DNA from: Rapana venosa
Taxonomy: Eukaryota; Mollusca; Gastropoda; Neogastropoda; Muricidae
Direction: 5' to 3'
NCBI GenBank assembly: GCA_028751875.1
Contig: CM054141.1
Coordinates: forward strand, 48,747,516 to 48,811,515
Length of the DNA stretch: 64,000 bases
The translations under genes were made by a program, and so were the position numbers. The notes under the pieces were generated by a model. That model was given only the letters and a program-made list of their open reading frames with translations. It was not told where the DNA came from and made no database searches. The stretch's first letter is position 1. Every line of letters begins with the position of its first letter. Below are positions 1-10,401 of this stretch, one piece after another.

Positions 1-297
1 AGTCAGACAGACTACACTGTGGCCTGGCAGTCAGACAGACTACACTGTGGCCTGACAGTCAGTCAGACTACACTGTCAGACAGACTACACTGTGGCCTGA
101 CAGTCAGACAGACTACACTGTGGCCTGACAGTCAGACAGACTACACTGTGGCCTGACAGTCAGACAGACTACACTGTGGCCTGACAGTCAGACAGACTAC
201 ACTGTGGCCTGACAGTCAGACAGACTACACTGTGGCCTGACAGTCAGACAGACTACACTGTGGCCTGACAGTCAGACAGACTACACTGTGGCCTGGC
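1..297. repeat. 28-bp minisatellite, 11 units, open at left edge
   Basis: A head-to-tail array of a 28-bp unit containing GACTACACTGTGGCCTGAC. Units are nearly identical. One pair near 57-101 is shortened (20 and 25 bp), as expected from an unequal exchange. The first and last visible units share a variant ending (GGC instead of GAC). The array begins at the window edge, so its true length is unknown. It has no spacers, so it is not CRISPR. Confidence 0.95.
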
Positions 298-1118
298 CGA
301 GTCCAGTCATCACTGCTGGGGAGTCTGCTCTGCTTCTTGTATTCTTGCTGTTCTTCTCTGGTTGCTGTTGTGATTTTATTAAATTCTCTCTCTCTTTAAA
401 TGTTGTCTGTCGTTTATCTTGTTTATGTGTGTCTCAAAGTGTGTGCTGGGTGGGGGGGTGATTGTGTGTGCGTGTGTGGGGGGGGGGGGGGAGGAATGTG
501 TGTGTGTTGTGTGTGTGTGTGGATGGGGGGTGGTGGTAGGAGGAATGTGTGTGTGTATGGTGTGTGTGTATGTGGGTGGGTGGGTGGATACGAGGGGAAA
601 TCTCTGTGTGTGTGTGAATGTGGGGGGTGGGGAACTCTTTGTGTGTAAATCTCTGTGTGCATGTGTGTGTAAATAATTATATGTACGAGGGTATAGGGTA
701 GAAGTAGATTTGTGTGTGTGTATGTGCGTGTGTGCTCAGTGATATCCTCATCGTGTTTTCAAACCGTTCGGTTTTATTTCCTTTTAAGGTCGTGAAAGTG
801 CAACTCCTTATATGCAGGAAAAACCCAACATAACTACATTATTATTGAAGTCAAAGAGCATCCCTCGTTCCTTTTTCCTACATCAATATTGTTGATATGC
901 AGCTTGTTGTAGCACGTCATATACAATTCGTGTATGTATCTTAATTATCACCGTGTAGGAATGAGTCATACAAAAACATTTCAATATGATTCTAGCAAAT
1001 AGCCAGTTTACTTTTTCTATACCTGGAAAATTCGTGGTTGCGCTGGAAAATCAATATTCGGGTTACGCATTTGTCATTTGTTTGTCTTCTTTTACGCACC
1101 CACACATATACAAAACAA
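298..1118. other. Non-genic DNA with G/T-rich low-complexity block
   Basis: From about 430 to 735 the plus strand is (GT)n-like with guanine runs, including 14 consecutive G at 478-491 and further GGG clusters near 526-590, so it could form G-quadruplexes. The block looks partly duplicated: AGGAATGTGTGTGTG recurs near 492 and 541. The flanks (298-430 and 736-1118) are AT-rich and show no gene. Open frames here are repeat translations. Confidence 0.7.
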
Positions 1119-1131
1119 TAAGAGTAAGAAG

Positions 1132-1164
<33 letters not shown>

Positions 1165-1892
1165 AAGAAGAAGAAGGAAGAAGAAGAAGAAGAAGAAGAA
1201 GAAGAAGAAGAAGAAGAAGAAGAAGAAGAAGAAGAAGAAGAAGAAGAAGAAGAAGAAGAAGAAGAAGAAGAAGAAGAAGAAGAAAGAAGAAGAGAAGAAG
1301 AAGAAGAAGAAGAAGAAGAAGAAGAAAGAAGAAAAGAAGAAAGAAGAAAGAAGAAGAAAGAAAAGAAGAAGAAGAAGAAGAACAAGAAGAAGAACAAGAA
1401 GAAGAAGAAGAACAAGAAGAAGAACAAGAAGAACAAGAAGAAGAAGAAGAACAAGAAGAAGAAGAAAAGAAGAAGAAGAAAAGAAGAACAAGAAGAAGAA
1501 CAAGAAGAAGAACAAGAAGAGAAGAAGAACAAGAAGAAGAAGAAGAAAAGAAAAGAAGAAAGAAGAAAAGAAGAAGAAGAAGAACAAGAAGAAGAAAAGA
1601 AAAGAAAGAAGAACAAGAAGAAGAACAAAGAAAAGAAGAACAAGAAGAAAAGAAGAAGAACAAGAAGAAGAACAAGAAGAACAAGAAGAAGAAGAAGAAG
1701 AAGAAGAAGAAGAAGAAGAAGAAGAAGAAGAAGAAGAAGAGAAGAAGAACAAGAACAGAACAAGAACAAGAGAAGAACAAGAAGAACAGAAAGAACAAGA
1801 AGACAAGAAGAAAAGAGAAAAGAAAGAACAAGAGAAGAAAAGACAGAAGCTGACAATAAGAAAAGAAGAAAAGAACAAGGAAATAACAGAAA
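1119..1892. repeat. Long GAA/AAG/AAC purine-rich microsatellite
   Basis: About 770 bp of almost pure purine on the plus strand. From about 1135 to 1381 there is no pyrimidine, and 1177-1283 is close to uninterrupted GAA. Further right, AAC triplets interrupt, then a second pure AAG block occupies about 1683-1739. Long homopurine mirror-type GAA tracts are known to form triplex (H-DNA). All four large Lys/Glu/Arg or Phe/Ser/Leu frames here come from the repeat. Confidence 0.95.
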
Positions 1893-2137
1893 AAATGACA
1901 TAAGTTAAGTAGAAAAGAAAAAGGATTATAATGTGCACTGCACATCCGCAACAACAAACCTCACATATTCACACATAAAGGTTATCATTTGGCACAGTAA
2001 AATTGTAGTTTAACAAGTCCAAATGTGCACGTGCAATCGCACACACGCACACACACATACACACACATAAAGGTTATACATTTTGGCAAGGTAATAGGAT
2101 TTCGGCTCTTGAAGGCAAGGAAAAGCAATGAGTTGAA
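1893..2137. other. Short non-genic interval with AC repeat
   Basis: A-rich sequence followed by an AC-rich stretch at about 2036-2070. The part adjoining 2138 may be the 3' untranslated end of the minus-strand LINE fragment described next, since it lies directly downstream of that fragment's stop codon. Confidence 0.4.
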
Positions 2138-2281
2138 TCAGGAAAGGAAAATCTTAGGTTGAAATAAAAAGGTCTCGAGACTGGATTTAAAAGTGTCATA
2201 AGAGGGATTTTGGCGAAGAGAGAGAGGGAGGTCATTCCAGATCGATGGACCAGAAATAGAGAAAGAGCGACGGCCGACGCT
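2138..2281 (-). pseudogene. LINE reverse transcriptase C-terminal fragment
   Basis: About 48 codons on the minus strand end in a stop. The peptide contains RSFSISGPSIWNDLPLSLRQ followed by NPSYDTFKSSLETFLF. This is the typical last segment of many animal LINE ORF2 proteins: an R(S/A)F-S-(I/V)-x-GP-x-(L/I)W-N-(D/S)LP motif, then a TFK-x-x-L-x-T-x-LF helix near the C-terminus. The upstream side stops abruptly at a (CA)n tract, so the element is truncated or the junction was overrun by microsatellite growth. RT catalytic motifs are absent, and it is not functional. The clade cannot be fixed from this piece. Confidence 0.8.
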
Positions 2282-2333
2282 GCACACACACACACATACA
2301 CACACACACACACACACACCCACACAACACACG

Positions 2334-2401
<68 letters not shown>

Positions 2402-2405
2402 CACA
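2282..2405. repeat. (AC)n microsatellite
   Basis: AC dinucleotides with a few CCACAC and ACGCGCGC interruptions. It abuts the LINE fragment, and the interruptions suggest an old tract. Confidence 0.95.
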
Positions 2406-2696
2406 CAGCACTCCATGCTGTAATGTTTACTCCTCCGCCTAAGTGCACTTGAACAGTCTCTGAACAAAAATATAGAAACTGTTCCTCGCTAGCTGATTCC
2501 AGAAGCAATCAAATTCCCATTCCTTCTTCGCTTGGAAAAGCTCTTCTTCTTCCTATGCCTCATTCAAAGTCAGTTTTCTCCAAACGCCAAGCTAAAGTCG
2601 CAGAAGTCTAGCAGCCATGCATACCATAGGGATTCATCTTCATCAGGCAGCGTTGAACTGTAGGCAGAATTGACAGTTATTAATATCACGTATTCA
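2406..2696. other. Non-genic, nothing recognised
   Basis: Mixed-composition DNA between the AC tract and the 5S-like SINE. It may include more LINE sequence on the minus strand, but no motif supports this. Confidence 0.4.
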
Positions 2697-2985
2697 GAGC
2701 GCTCGCTTTCCCTTAGCCAATGTTAAGCAGCGTCGAGTAAGGTTACCCATTGGATGGGTGACCGTTTGCGCGCTTTATCTTCAGTACAGCCCCCCCTCCC
2801 CCCCCCCCCCCCCCCTTCACCCAGCTGTAAATGGGTACCTTCCCTCTTTAGGGTCAGGGAAGGTAAAGCAGCGAGGGAGAGGAGATGGGCGCCGCCCTCA
2901 ATATGCTGGCCCCTGGAGAAGCTGAGGTAGGTCTCTGACGTCTCGCTTCCCTACGACCACATAGGTTATGGGACACCTTTACCTT
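2697..2985 (+). mobile_element. 5S-like SINE, 5'-truncated copy of the 38.2-kb element
   Basis: The sequence matches 38195-38440 over its whole length. It begins with GCTCGCTTTCCC, then a 5S rRNA-like stretch (GTTAAGCAGCGTCGAG, then TTGGATGGGTGACCG, which is 5S box C). The body contains GTAAATGGGTACC, GGAGATGGGCGCCGCC and a TAGGTTATGGGA terminus. The tRNA-like A box seen at 38171 is missing, so this copy is 5'-truncated. A C18 run at 2798-2815 replaces the short CCCCC of the other copy. Confidence 0.8.
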
Positions 2986-3056
2986 GACCTTTTTAAATAT
3001 CGCGTATAGACCTTTCTCTTGCTGAACTGTATGAACTTAGACTATGAGTTTTAACA

Positions 3057-3170
3057 CGGCCAAAGTTCCCGGTATTGGAATGCGGATACCTTAAATGTGG
3101 GCAAAAAACGGTTGCATAAGTAGTAAAAAGTTTCACCATTTGTGAACCTTAGTGCTTTAGCCGAGGAACG
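3057..3170 (-). repeat. Interspersed repeat family C, copy 1
   Basis: Read on the minus strand: CCTCGGCTAAAGC, then GGTTCACAAATGGTGAAA, then a T-rich spacer, then ATCCGCATTCCAATACCGGG. The same order of motifs recurs at 39678, 44395, 48615 and 57300. An A-run follows at about 3171-3180 on the plus strand. The element class is unknown; it has no tRNA-like promoter. Confidence 0.65.
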
Positions 3171-3421
3171 AAAAAAAAAAGAATCATTACTGGTGACTAG
3201 TTGTTTTGTTGACATTGTTAATTAAACTTTTTTCATATCAAATATCCATTATATTTTAATCAAGCAAACAAACAATCAGTCAATAAATCAAACCTTGTCT
3301 ATTATCTGATTTTTTTTTCAAGTATATTATTTACCGAAATTTTGGACAGTATGATAGTAACAGGATGACTTTCAATTACTCTACACAATGTTCCATTGTT
3401 CTTTGAGCTGCAGGGTTTATT
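3171..3421. other. Non-genic AT-rich interval
   Basis: AT-rich, with AATCAA/CAAACAA-type short repeats at about 3255-3300. Nothing recognised. Confidence 0.5.
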
Positions 3422-3491
3422 TAAAAGCAAGAACAACAACATCAACAACAGCAACAACAGCAGCAGCAGTAACAACAACAACAACAAAACA
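3422..3491. repeat. (AAC)n/(AGC)n trinucleotide repeat
   Basis: A mixed CAACAA and CAGCAG tract of about 70 bp, with the CAG block flanked by CAA blocks. Confidence 0.9.
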
Positions 3492-3954
3492 CACAGCTCC
3501 ATGGCACACACAGTGACTTTTAAGGCTGCAGGCTGTTGGGCATGAAGAGATGGCCAGGTCTGAATGCTGCAAGGCTCAGCTCAGTTCAGCTCATGGTGGG
3601 ACTGATTCATTATTGAAGGGAATGCATCAGCATGAGGCTTTTGTGTGGGTTGAAAAAAACTCTTTGCCTGGCGATCCTGTGCGATGGTTTTCTTCTATGG
3701 ATTCCTTCAGTGATTCTGTGGATAGGACTCTGAGTGTCTTCTGTTGCTCCAGATGGGTTGTAAACATCAGCATCTGTTTCAGGTTTTGTGTATGATTGGT
3801 CTGGTATCACTTTAAGTGGAGAGACGTTCAAATTGAAGACTTACTTACTTATTGTGTATGGTTTGAATCAAACAGGTTGCATGCGCCCAACAGCCTATGC
3901 CTACATTTCTTAATGACTGTGAATGATGTGCACATAAGAATATTCATACATTTT
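3492..3954. other. Non-genic, nothing recognised
   Basis: Ordinary-complexity DNA with no repeat I recognise. The short open frames (up to 81 codons) have no recognisable motif. Confidence 0.4.
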
Positions 3955-4215
3955 ACGGATGCTAATGCCGAGTAAACTTTCAGCTCGTGGTTTCACGAAG
4001 TTGTCTGTTCGAATCTCAGTAGGAGCTGCCGGCGAATTAATGGCTGGGGTTTTCCTGACCTCCCTAGTCAGCTTCAAGCAAAGACCCGCCAGTCCCCTGA
4101 CGTTCTTCGCGTACATACGCATGCTAAAGATCAAGAACTTACGCTAAAAATCCAGAAAGCCATGCCAGTGTTCGATGGGTTTGGAAAATTGAATATACCC
4201 AGCATGCAACCTGTA
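3955..4215 (+). mobile_element. SINE family B, diverged copy
   Basis: It carries a B-box-like GTTCGAATCTC at about 4007-4017, then GGAGCTGCCGG, ATTAATGGCTGGG, TTCCTGACCTCCC, ACATACGCATGCTAAAGATC and CCCAGCATGCA. This order matches a tRNA-derived SINE I recall from marine snails. Its usual 3' part (GGAGTATGGCTGCC) is absent here but appears as fragments elsewhere in this window. Family naming is mine. Start and end are approximate. Confidence 0.65.
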
Positions 4216-4908
4216 CCTGGCGATGGATGAGCTTAACCAGCTTCAACTTCCCTCAGCAACACGTCCTGAAAATTCGAGGCAGCGCAGTGCAGTTTCTCAA
4301 CGACTCCTCGGGAAGTTTGAAGAGAAGAGGGAATAAAAAATGAGAAGAGCAGAAAAAGAAAGGGAAAGAGGAAGACAAAACTATATCTCATCCTCTTTTA
4401 TTTATTCCCTAGCCATTTTTATCAAACGTTTTACATCATGGTTTTTATCTACATTTGTTTCACTTTCAAACTAATTTAGTAATGTTGTTTTTAGATTTAC
4501 ATTTTAAGAAAATCTAAGAAAGAAGTATAAATATGTGAAGGAAATATTTAGACTTTCAGCATTTGCTGCTGAGTATGCGTAATGACTAGTTTGTCTTTTT
4601 TTGTCTTTTTTCAGAACATAGCCCCGGGCTGTCAGGGCTCTTTATCGTTTCATTTTGATCTGATGAAGCTGAGATTTTTTTTTTAAAAGATAGCAAAACT
4701 CGGCACACTTTGTCACCATCCCTTTTTTCTGGTGTATGTTGACTGACATTTTTTTGTGGTTTGTTTCTTCTTCGGTTGATTGCGCAGTGTTTATCTTTCG
4801 CTGTCTCTCTGCTCCTATTTTTGTCTGTCTGATATCTTTTCCTAGACATTTTTATATGTACACAAACATGTAACCATTCTCTTACAGTTTAAAGAAAATC
4901 ACAGTATG
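4216..4908. other. Non-genic; purine-rich patch near 4310-4380
   Basis: An A/G-rich stretch (GAAGAGAAGAGGG and similar), then AT-rich DNA. The minus-strand 87-codon frame at 4586-4849 is Lys/Arg/Glu-rich and has no motif I recognise. Confidence 0.45.
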
Positions 4909-5262
4909 TAGATTGCAAAATGTAGCAGAAAAGGTGACCAAAACATATGTTAGATTGCAAAAGGCACGAAAAACGTAATGACAATAATTGTTAGATTGCA
5001 AAAGGTATGAAAAAGGTACATAATGCATTTGCTAGATTGCAAAGTGCATGAACAAGTAGTCAAAACATTTGTTAGATTGCAAAAAGGTATGAAAAAGTAA
5101 TCAAAACATCTGTTACATTGCAGAAGTTATGAAAACAGTAATCGAAACATTTGTTAGATTGCAGAATTTATGAAAAAAGTAATAGAAATATTTGTTAGAT
5201 TGCAAAAGTTATGAAAAAAAGGCATTGAATACATTTGTTAGATTGCACAACATGTGTATGCA
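4909..5262. repeat. 41-bp minisatellite, 9 degenerate units
   Basis: GATTGC (once CATTGC) recurs at 4911, 4953, 4994, 5035, 5075, 5116, 5157, 5198 and 5241, so spacing is 40-43 bp and mostly exactly 41. The unit reads roughly TTGTTAGATTGCAAAAGGTA followed by TGAAAAAGTAATCAAAACA. Point divergence is high while the period is kept, so this is an old array. Confidence 0.9.
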
Positions 5263-5576
5263 ATTGGTAATTTTCATCTCGTTATAAGGGATTAAAAGTC
5301 AAAATCACCATACAATATAAAATAGAAGCAAGGAAATCAAAATAGGACCATCACTACAAAAATGAATTATTAATAGCTGGCTACATAACTGGCAAGTATA
5401 TGAGAATAATGTCACCATAAGTTTATGACTTGCCGCATGCATGATCAAACGGCAATCCTCATCATGAAGCAGTATTATCCTGAGAGTTTTGTATTCAAAC
5501 CCTTACGTATTATCTTTAGAACACCGAGTCTGTTTGGTATTAACTGCTTTTTATCTGTTTCTTTGTTTCGAAATAT
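5263..5576. other. Non-genic AT-rich interval
   Basis: Nothing recognised. Frames starting here only run into the CT tract that follows. Confidence 0.5.
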
Positions 5577-5895
<319 letters not shown>

Positions 5896-6140
5896 TGAAA
5901 ATTTTCAGTTTTCACCTCTCTCTTCACAAGTGCCTCTTGCAACCCAACGCGTCCACTTTTTAAAGTCAATAAAATGACGATGTATTTTAAAATACAACCC
6001 TACAAGTTACAGTTCTGAAGATACTATCGTGTTGATTTTGCCTTTGCTTTTGCTACCGCTTTTGGTTTTTGGTTTTTAATGTGTGTGTTTTTCTTCTTCT
6101 TTTTTGCATTTTGCTTTGTTCTCTTTTTGTTGTTGCTATG
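5896..6140. other. Non-genic; T-rich near 6050-6140
   Basis: Contains a TTTTGGTTTTTGG-like T/G stretch. It may hold the reversed A-rich tail of the adjoining SINE. Confidence 0.4.
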
Positions 6141-6499
6141 TAAATTTTTTTTATTTTATTATTTTATGTCGAGGATAATGGAATAAGCACTGGCATACGT
6201 TTTTACATCCAGTCCCCGTGTGTATACGGTTTTGTAAATTTTGTCATCCGCTCCTACTGGCACACAATTACCTAGTCTTGCGAAAGCGGAACGGGTTTTT
6301 AAAGTATGCGCAAGATTTTCTGCGTGCGTTTGCACTCGGGACCTCGGTTTATAGTGTCATCCGAAGGACTTTCGGGGGGAGTGGAGTGGGCACTGATGTC
6401 AACTCTAGAGGAAAAATCCTCTTGAACGAGATTCAAACCCGGGTCAGCAGATCACGATCGCAATGCTCATCACTCTAACCACCAGGCTATCCCGTCCCA
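6141..6499 (-). mobile_element. SINE family A, full-length copy
   Basis: On the minus strand the element runs from a tRNA-like head (GGGACGGGATAGCCTGGTGG at the 6499 end; B box complement GATTCAAACCC at 6430-6440) through the conserved body (GTTGACATCAGTGCCCACTC, CGGATGACACTATAAACCGA, GCGCAAGAT) to the terminus ATTATCCTCGACATAAAA and an A-rich tail at 6141-6166. It has the same structure as 13267-13626. It is one of the most complete copies in the window. Confidence 0.85.
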
Positions 6500-7130
6500 T
6501 CTATTTTCGACCCATCTGCGCGGAATTCTTCTTCCTGATCCACGCATGCTGATTTTCTTTACACATTGTTGCTTCCAAAGTAATATAGTGATTCAATTAT
6601 TCAGTAATGTGTGTGGGTATGCGTGTGTGAGCCTTTTTTGTTTTGAGTTGGGATTTTTCTAGCGTCAAGCTCTCAAGTGCCTTCAGCTTGCATTCTAACA
6701 AGTTTCGTGTCACTAAAAGAAAAATCAGTTGATTAGATTGAATGGCAGGAGAGAAATTGAAATTGATTAATTAAAGGCACTACTAATCATCTCGGTCTCT
6801 CTTCCGTTTTGTTCCTACACATTTTCAAAGAGACAGAACCAACAATCAGTCAAAGAGACAGGAACAGAGAGAGTGAGATAGACGTCAGGCAGACAGACAG
6901 ACATACAGATAGAACCAGGAAGAGGTATCTATGCATGAACAATTGCACCTTATACAAACGCTATCCATAAAAATGAATGATTTTAAAAAAAAAATTGATG
7001 CACTTATTCTTACAAAATCAACAACCACACATTTAAATGCTTCTCATCATACCACAATCAGTCGCAAGTTGGATGTTTATCTATACATGGCTGATCTATA
7101 ACTATCGTTTCATGAAAAAATAATCAAGAG
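6500..7130. other. Non-genic, nothing recognised
   Basis: AT-rich DNA with a short GACA-type patch at about 6885-6912. No gene or known repeat seen. Confidence 0.5.
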
Positions 7131-7217
7131 GGAGACATAGAGAGTGACAGAGACAGGGAAACAGAGAGAGACGGAGACAGAGACAGACAGGCAGACAGAG
7201 AGAGAGAGAGAGAAACA

Positions 7218-7272
<55 letters not shown>

Positions 7273-7432
7273 CAAAGAGAGAGGAGCTTCAGTCAGATAG
7301 GAAGACAGGCAGACAGAGAGACAGACATGCAGGCAGGATGACAGACCAACATACACGCAGGCAGACAGACAGACAAACAGCCAGACTGACAAACAGAAAG
7401 ACAGACCAACAGACAGACAAACAAGAGGAGAC
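7131..7432. repeat. (GA)n/(GACA)n compound microsatellite
   Basis: GAGACAGA-type sequence, a pure GA block at about 7222-7270, then GACA/GCAGACA repeats. Open frames on both strands here come from the repeat. Confidence 0.95.
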
Positions 7433-7498
7433 AGAGCATGTTGGAAGCACAGGAGGATGTTATTTCACTGTGTCACTTAACATTGTTGCACTGGGAAA

Positions 7499-7888
7499 GC
7501 CCCAGTCAGGTAGTAACCTGATGACAGTGAAGCCTGTCCTGGTGCAACCTGGTGACAGTGAAGCCTGTGCTGGTGTAACCTGGTGACAGTGAAGCCTGTG
7601 CTGGTGTAACCTGGTGACAGTGAAGCCTGTGCTGGTGTAACCTGGTGACAGTGAAGCCTATCCTGGTGTAACCTGGTGACAGTGAAGCCTATCCTGGTGT
7701 AACCTGATGACGGTGAAGCCTGTCCTGGTGTAACCTGGTGACAGTGAAGTCTGTCCTGGTGTAACCTGATGACAGTGAAGTCTGTCCTGGTGTAACCTGG
7801 TGACAGTGAAGCCTATCCTGGTGTAAGCTGGTGACAGTGAAGCCTATCCTGGTGTAACCTAATGACAGTGAAGCCTGTCCTGGTGTGT
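7499..7888. repeat. 31-bp minisatellite, 12 units, exact period
   Basis: GACAGTGAAG (once GACGGTGAAG) recurs at 7523 and then every 31 bp to 7864 without a single length change. The unit reads GACAGTGAAGCCTGTCCTGG then TGTAACCTGGT. Substitutions such as TGTCC/TATCC/TGTGC are shared by neighbouring units, pointing to local spread by duplication or conversion. 31 is not a multiple of 3, so the frames through it are incidental. Confidence 0.95.
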
Positions 7889-8089
7889 CACTTAGGGAAG
7901 AAGACACTCTGCGGAGAACTGCTCAGAAAGAAACAGACCTCATATTGCAAATGGTTTGACCCTTAACTTTTCACAATCTAAATGGAAAGGTGCGGGGTGG
8001 ACCAGGGCAGACTGCATCCAGGTCAATCATCTACCATTGCTTTTCTGTGTGGATTTGAACACCGAGATTTCTTTTCCTTTTCCCCCTTT
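7889..8089. other. Non-genic, nothing recognised
   Basis: Unique-looking sequence between the minisatellite and a SINE. Confidence 0.4.
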
Positions 8090-8201
8090 TTTATTTCGAG
8101 GATAACGGAATAAGCACATGTGGTGTATTTTTGCGCACAGTCCCCATATGTATGCGGTTTTGTAAATTTGTCATCCGTTCCCTACTCGAGAGAGAGAGAG
8201 C

Positions 8202-8245
<44 letters not shown>

Positions 8246-8420
8246 GAGACGGAGACTTTGAAAGACAGGCAGACAAGCCTACTCTTCCGAAAGCGGTTCA
8301 AGTTTTAACGTGTGCGCAAGATGTTCTGCGTGCATTCGAACACTGGACTTTGGTTTATAGTCTCATCGAAAGGACTTTTGGGGGCGGAATGGAATCGGCA
8401 CTGATGTTAACTCCAGAGTT
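8090..8420 (-). mobile_element. SINE family A, headless, interrupted by (GA)n
   Basis: The minus-strand body and 3' end are clear (ATTTCGAGGATAACGG, TGTATGCGGTTTTGTAAAT, ACTCTTCCGAAAGCGG, TGTGCGCAAGATGTTCTGCG on the plus strand). Between GTTCCCTACT and AAGCCTACTCTTCCG, where other copies have about 15 bp (CCACCGGCACACAAT or similar), this copy has an approximately 90-bp GA/GACA tract at 8187-8275. The tRNA-like head is missing beyond about 8420. Confidence 0.8.
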
Positions 8421-9283
8421 TCAGGATTCAGAGTCCCTCCTTGGTAAGTGGCCCTTGTGAGGCTGGTGACTTACTCCCCTTGACACGGATACTTAGGCTC
8501 AGTTCTTCCTCAACATCTTAAGGAGTCTTGTTGGCATCGTATCTCATTGTTTTCTGGGAGGTACGGTGGTAATGGCTCTGGGAAATTCAAATTGGTGGAG
8601 CCCGTCCTCCTCCATGGCGCAGGATGCATGCTGGGAATGTTATTGTCATCCACGCCAGTTGTCTCTGCTGGCCTAATCCTCTGCCAAAATGTAGATGGGC
8701 TCTAATGAGTTATACAATGTTATGCAAGCATTCACACATGGTACATCCTTATCTGGCTTTTTTTCCGTAAAGGTTTTCATAAGTATGGAGGTGGTAATCC
8801 ATGTAAATTATAGAGGCGGGGGGTGGATCTTCTCAAAAAGCTTATATTATCAGAAACTTAAATCTTGTCTTAGCCACTGCCACATCACAAAAAGGATACT
8901 CTGACTACCAGGCAATCCAATGATGGAGACACAGGTTGTACATAGCAAAGTTATTCAGTATGCGTCTCACTTTTGTTCTTCTTAAACTGATCGAACTGGA
9001 ACACTTTTCACCTGCTTCCACCATTGTTTTCAAGGGCGTTTGTCCTTCCAGACATTAAGCAATATTTCGCGAAATCATAGGGTCTACACATAGACAGACA
9101 GACAAAGACATTCTGTTACTAAAATGTCTATAGTGACGATTTTGACTTGAAAACTACTTTCCTTTACAGTCGTGGCTAATACTGGAATGGTTTTAGGTCT
9201 GCAGATGTGGCTTTTCTTCATCATGGTTTTCTACCTGTGTGGTAGTGACTTCGGCCAGCGTAGTTTCAGGACATTCTTGTATG
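8421..9283. other. Non-genic; possible unclassified repeat at 8560-8700
   Basis: The stretch containing GGTGGAGCCCGTCCTCCTCC and GGATGCATGCTGGGAATG resembles sequence I associate with mollusc repeats, but only one copy is in this window. The rest is ordinary AT-rich DNA. No gene seen. Confidence 0.35.
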
Positions 9284-9350
9284 TTTGTGTATGTGTGGGT
9301 ACGTGCGTGCGTGCATGCGTGTGTGCGTGCGTGCGTGTGCGCGTGCGCAA
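9284..9350. repeat. Alternating GT/GC tract
   Basis: GTGCGTGCGTGCATGCGTG-type alternating purine/pyrimidine sequence, a candidate Z-DNA former. Confidence 0.8.
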
Positions 9351-10067
9351 TGTTACAAAACAGCTATCATCTTACGGAACTTTTTTTTTAAAATAAAGAA
9401 TGGTACTGTGCTGCTTGGCTTTGTTTGGCTTTACGATAGTCACCCTCCTCCCACTGCCAAGATAGCCACCATTCCCCTCCGCCCCCACCTGCTCCCCCCC
9501 CCCCCCCCCCCCTCTCTGCCCACTGTCCTGCTCCTCTCATTTGTGCTTCTTAACGTTATACTGTTGGTCTGTGCGTTAGTTTTCATAAAAAAAACATTCA
9601 ATCTTCTTGTTGTTGCTACGGAAATTTTTGTCGCCAAAACATGTTGTTTAGATGGCTTTACATGTGGTTCCTATGTTCTTTCTTTCTTTGCTTATCTGTT
9701 TTCATGACCCTTTGTTTTCTGTGTTACTTTCTTCTTGGCTGTTTGCTGCCAATCTTGTTCTATTATCAGTGTACGTCACCAAACTCTGCACAATGTTGCA
9801 TCAACAAAGCTTAAATTGAATTATTGAATAACGCCTGGAGGGGTAAGTATAGTGTGTTCCAGATGAGGATTTCTTTCACCCTGGAGCTCTGCTTTCGCTT
9901 TCTATTGTATGTTTTATGTTTGAACAAGACGTTCTTGAACAGAGTTTTGTGTTTTCTCTTTACGAAATGGAGTGAAGCGTTGAGGAGCAGGAACTATTCA
10001 GTTGGTGATGCAGTTCTCCTACTTAGATTGTTTGTCTGATATCTACCATTCTTCTTATATGCATGTA
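9351..10067. other. Non-genic; C19 run at 9494-9512
   Basis: Holds a run of 19 cytosines inside a C/T-rich patch. The remainder is AT-rich with no recognisable gene. Confidence 0.6.
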
Positions 10068-10178
10068 AACAGACAGACAGACAGACAGACAGACAGAGAG
10101 ACAGACAGAGAGAGAGACAGAGAGACAGAGAGACAGATGCACAGACAGAGACAGTGACAGAGAGACAGACAGAGATAA
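10068..10178. repeat. (GACA)n/(GAGACA)n microsatellite
   Basis: Seven or so tandem CAGA units followed by GAGACAGAGAGA variants. Confidence 0.9.
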
Positions 10179-10335
10179 TTTCTGTTTTCTGCTCATATGG
10201 ATTTAGGTGGCTATTTTTAATGTAGTTTAAAGAATTCTTGACTTTACACCCACAAGGAGCGTTGATCCGATGACCCGTTCTGTTCGATTTCATTTTACGT
10301 CTCTTCGTCCGTTCTGTCTGTGATTCATAGATCTA

Positions 10336-10401
10336 TCTTCATTCCTTCCTTCCTTCTTCCTTCCTTCCTTCCTTCTTTCCTTCCTTCCTTCCTTCCTTCT
10401 G
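10336..10401. repeat. (TTCC)n microsatellite
   Basis: A CTTCCTTCC tetranucleotide tract of about 66 bp with two slips. Confidence 0.9.

Noticed and set aside
1..297. Regular 28-bp repeats resembling a CRISPR array
   Set aside because: Repeats are directly adjacent with no unique spacers, and the DNA is clearly eukaryotic; the same holds for the 31- and 33-bp arrays.
986..1957. Open frames of 269-321 codons rich in Lys/Glu/Arg or Phe/Ser/Leu
   Set aside because: Translations of the GAA/AAG tract; all frames are open because the repeat lacks stop codons.
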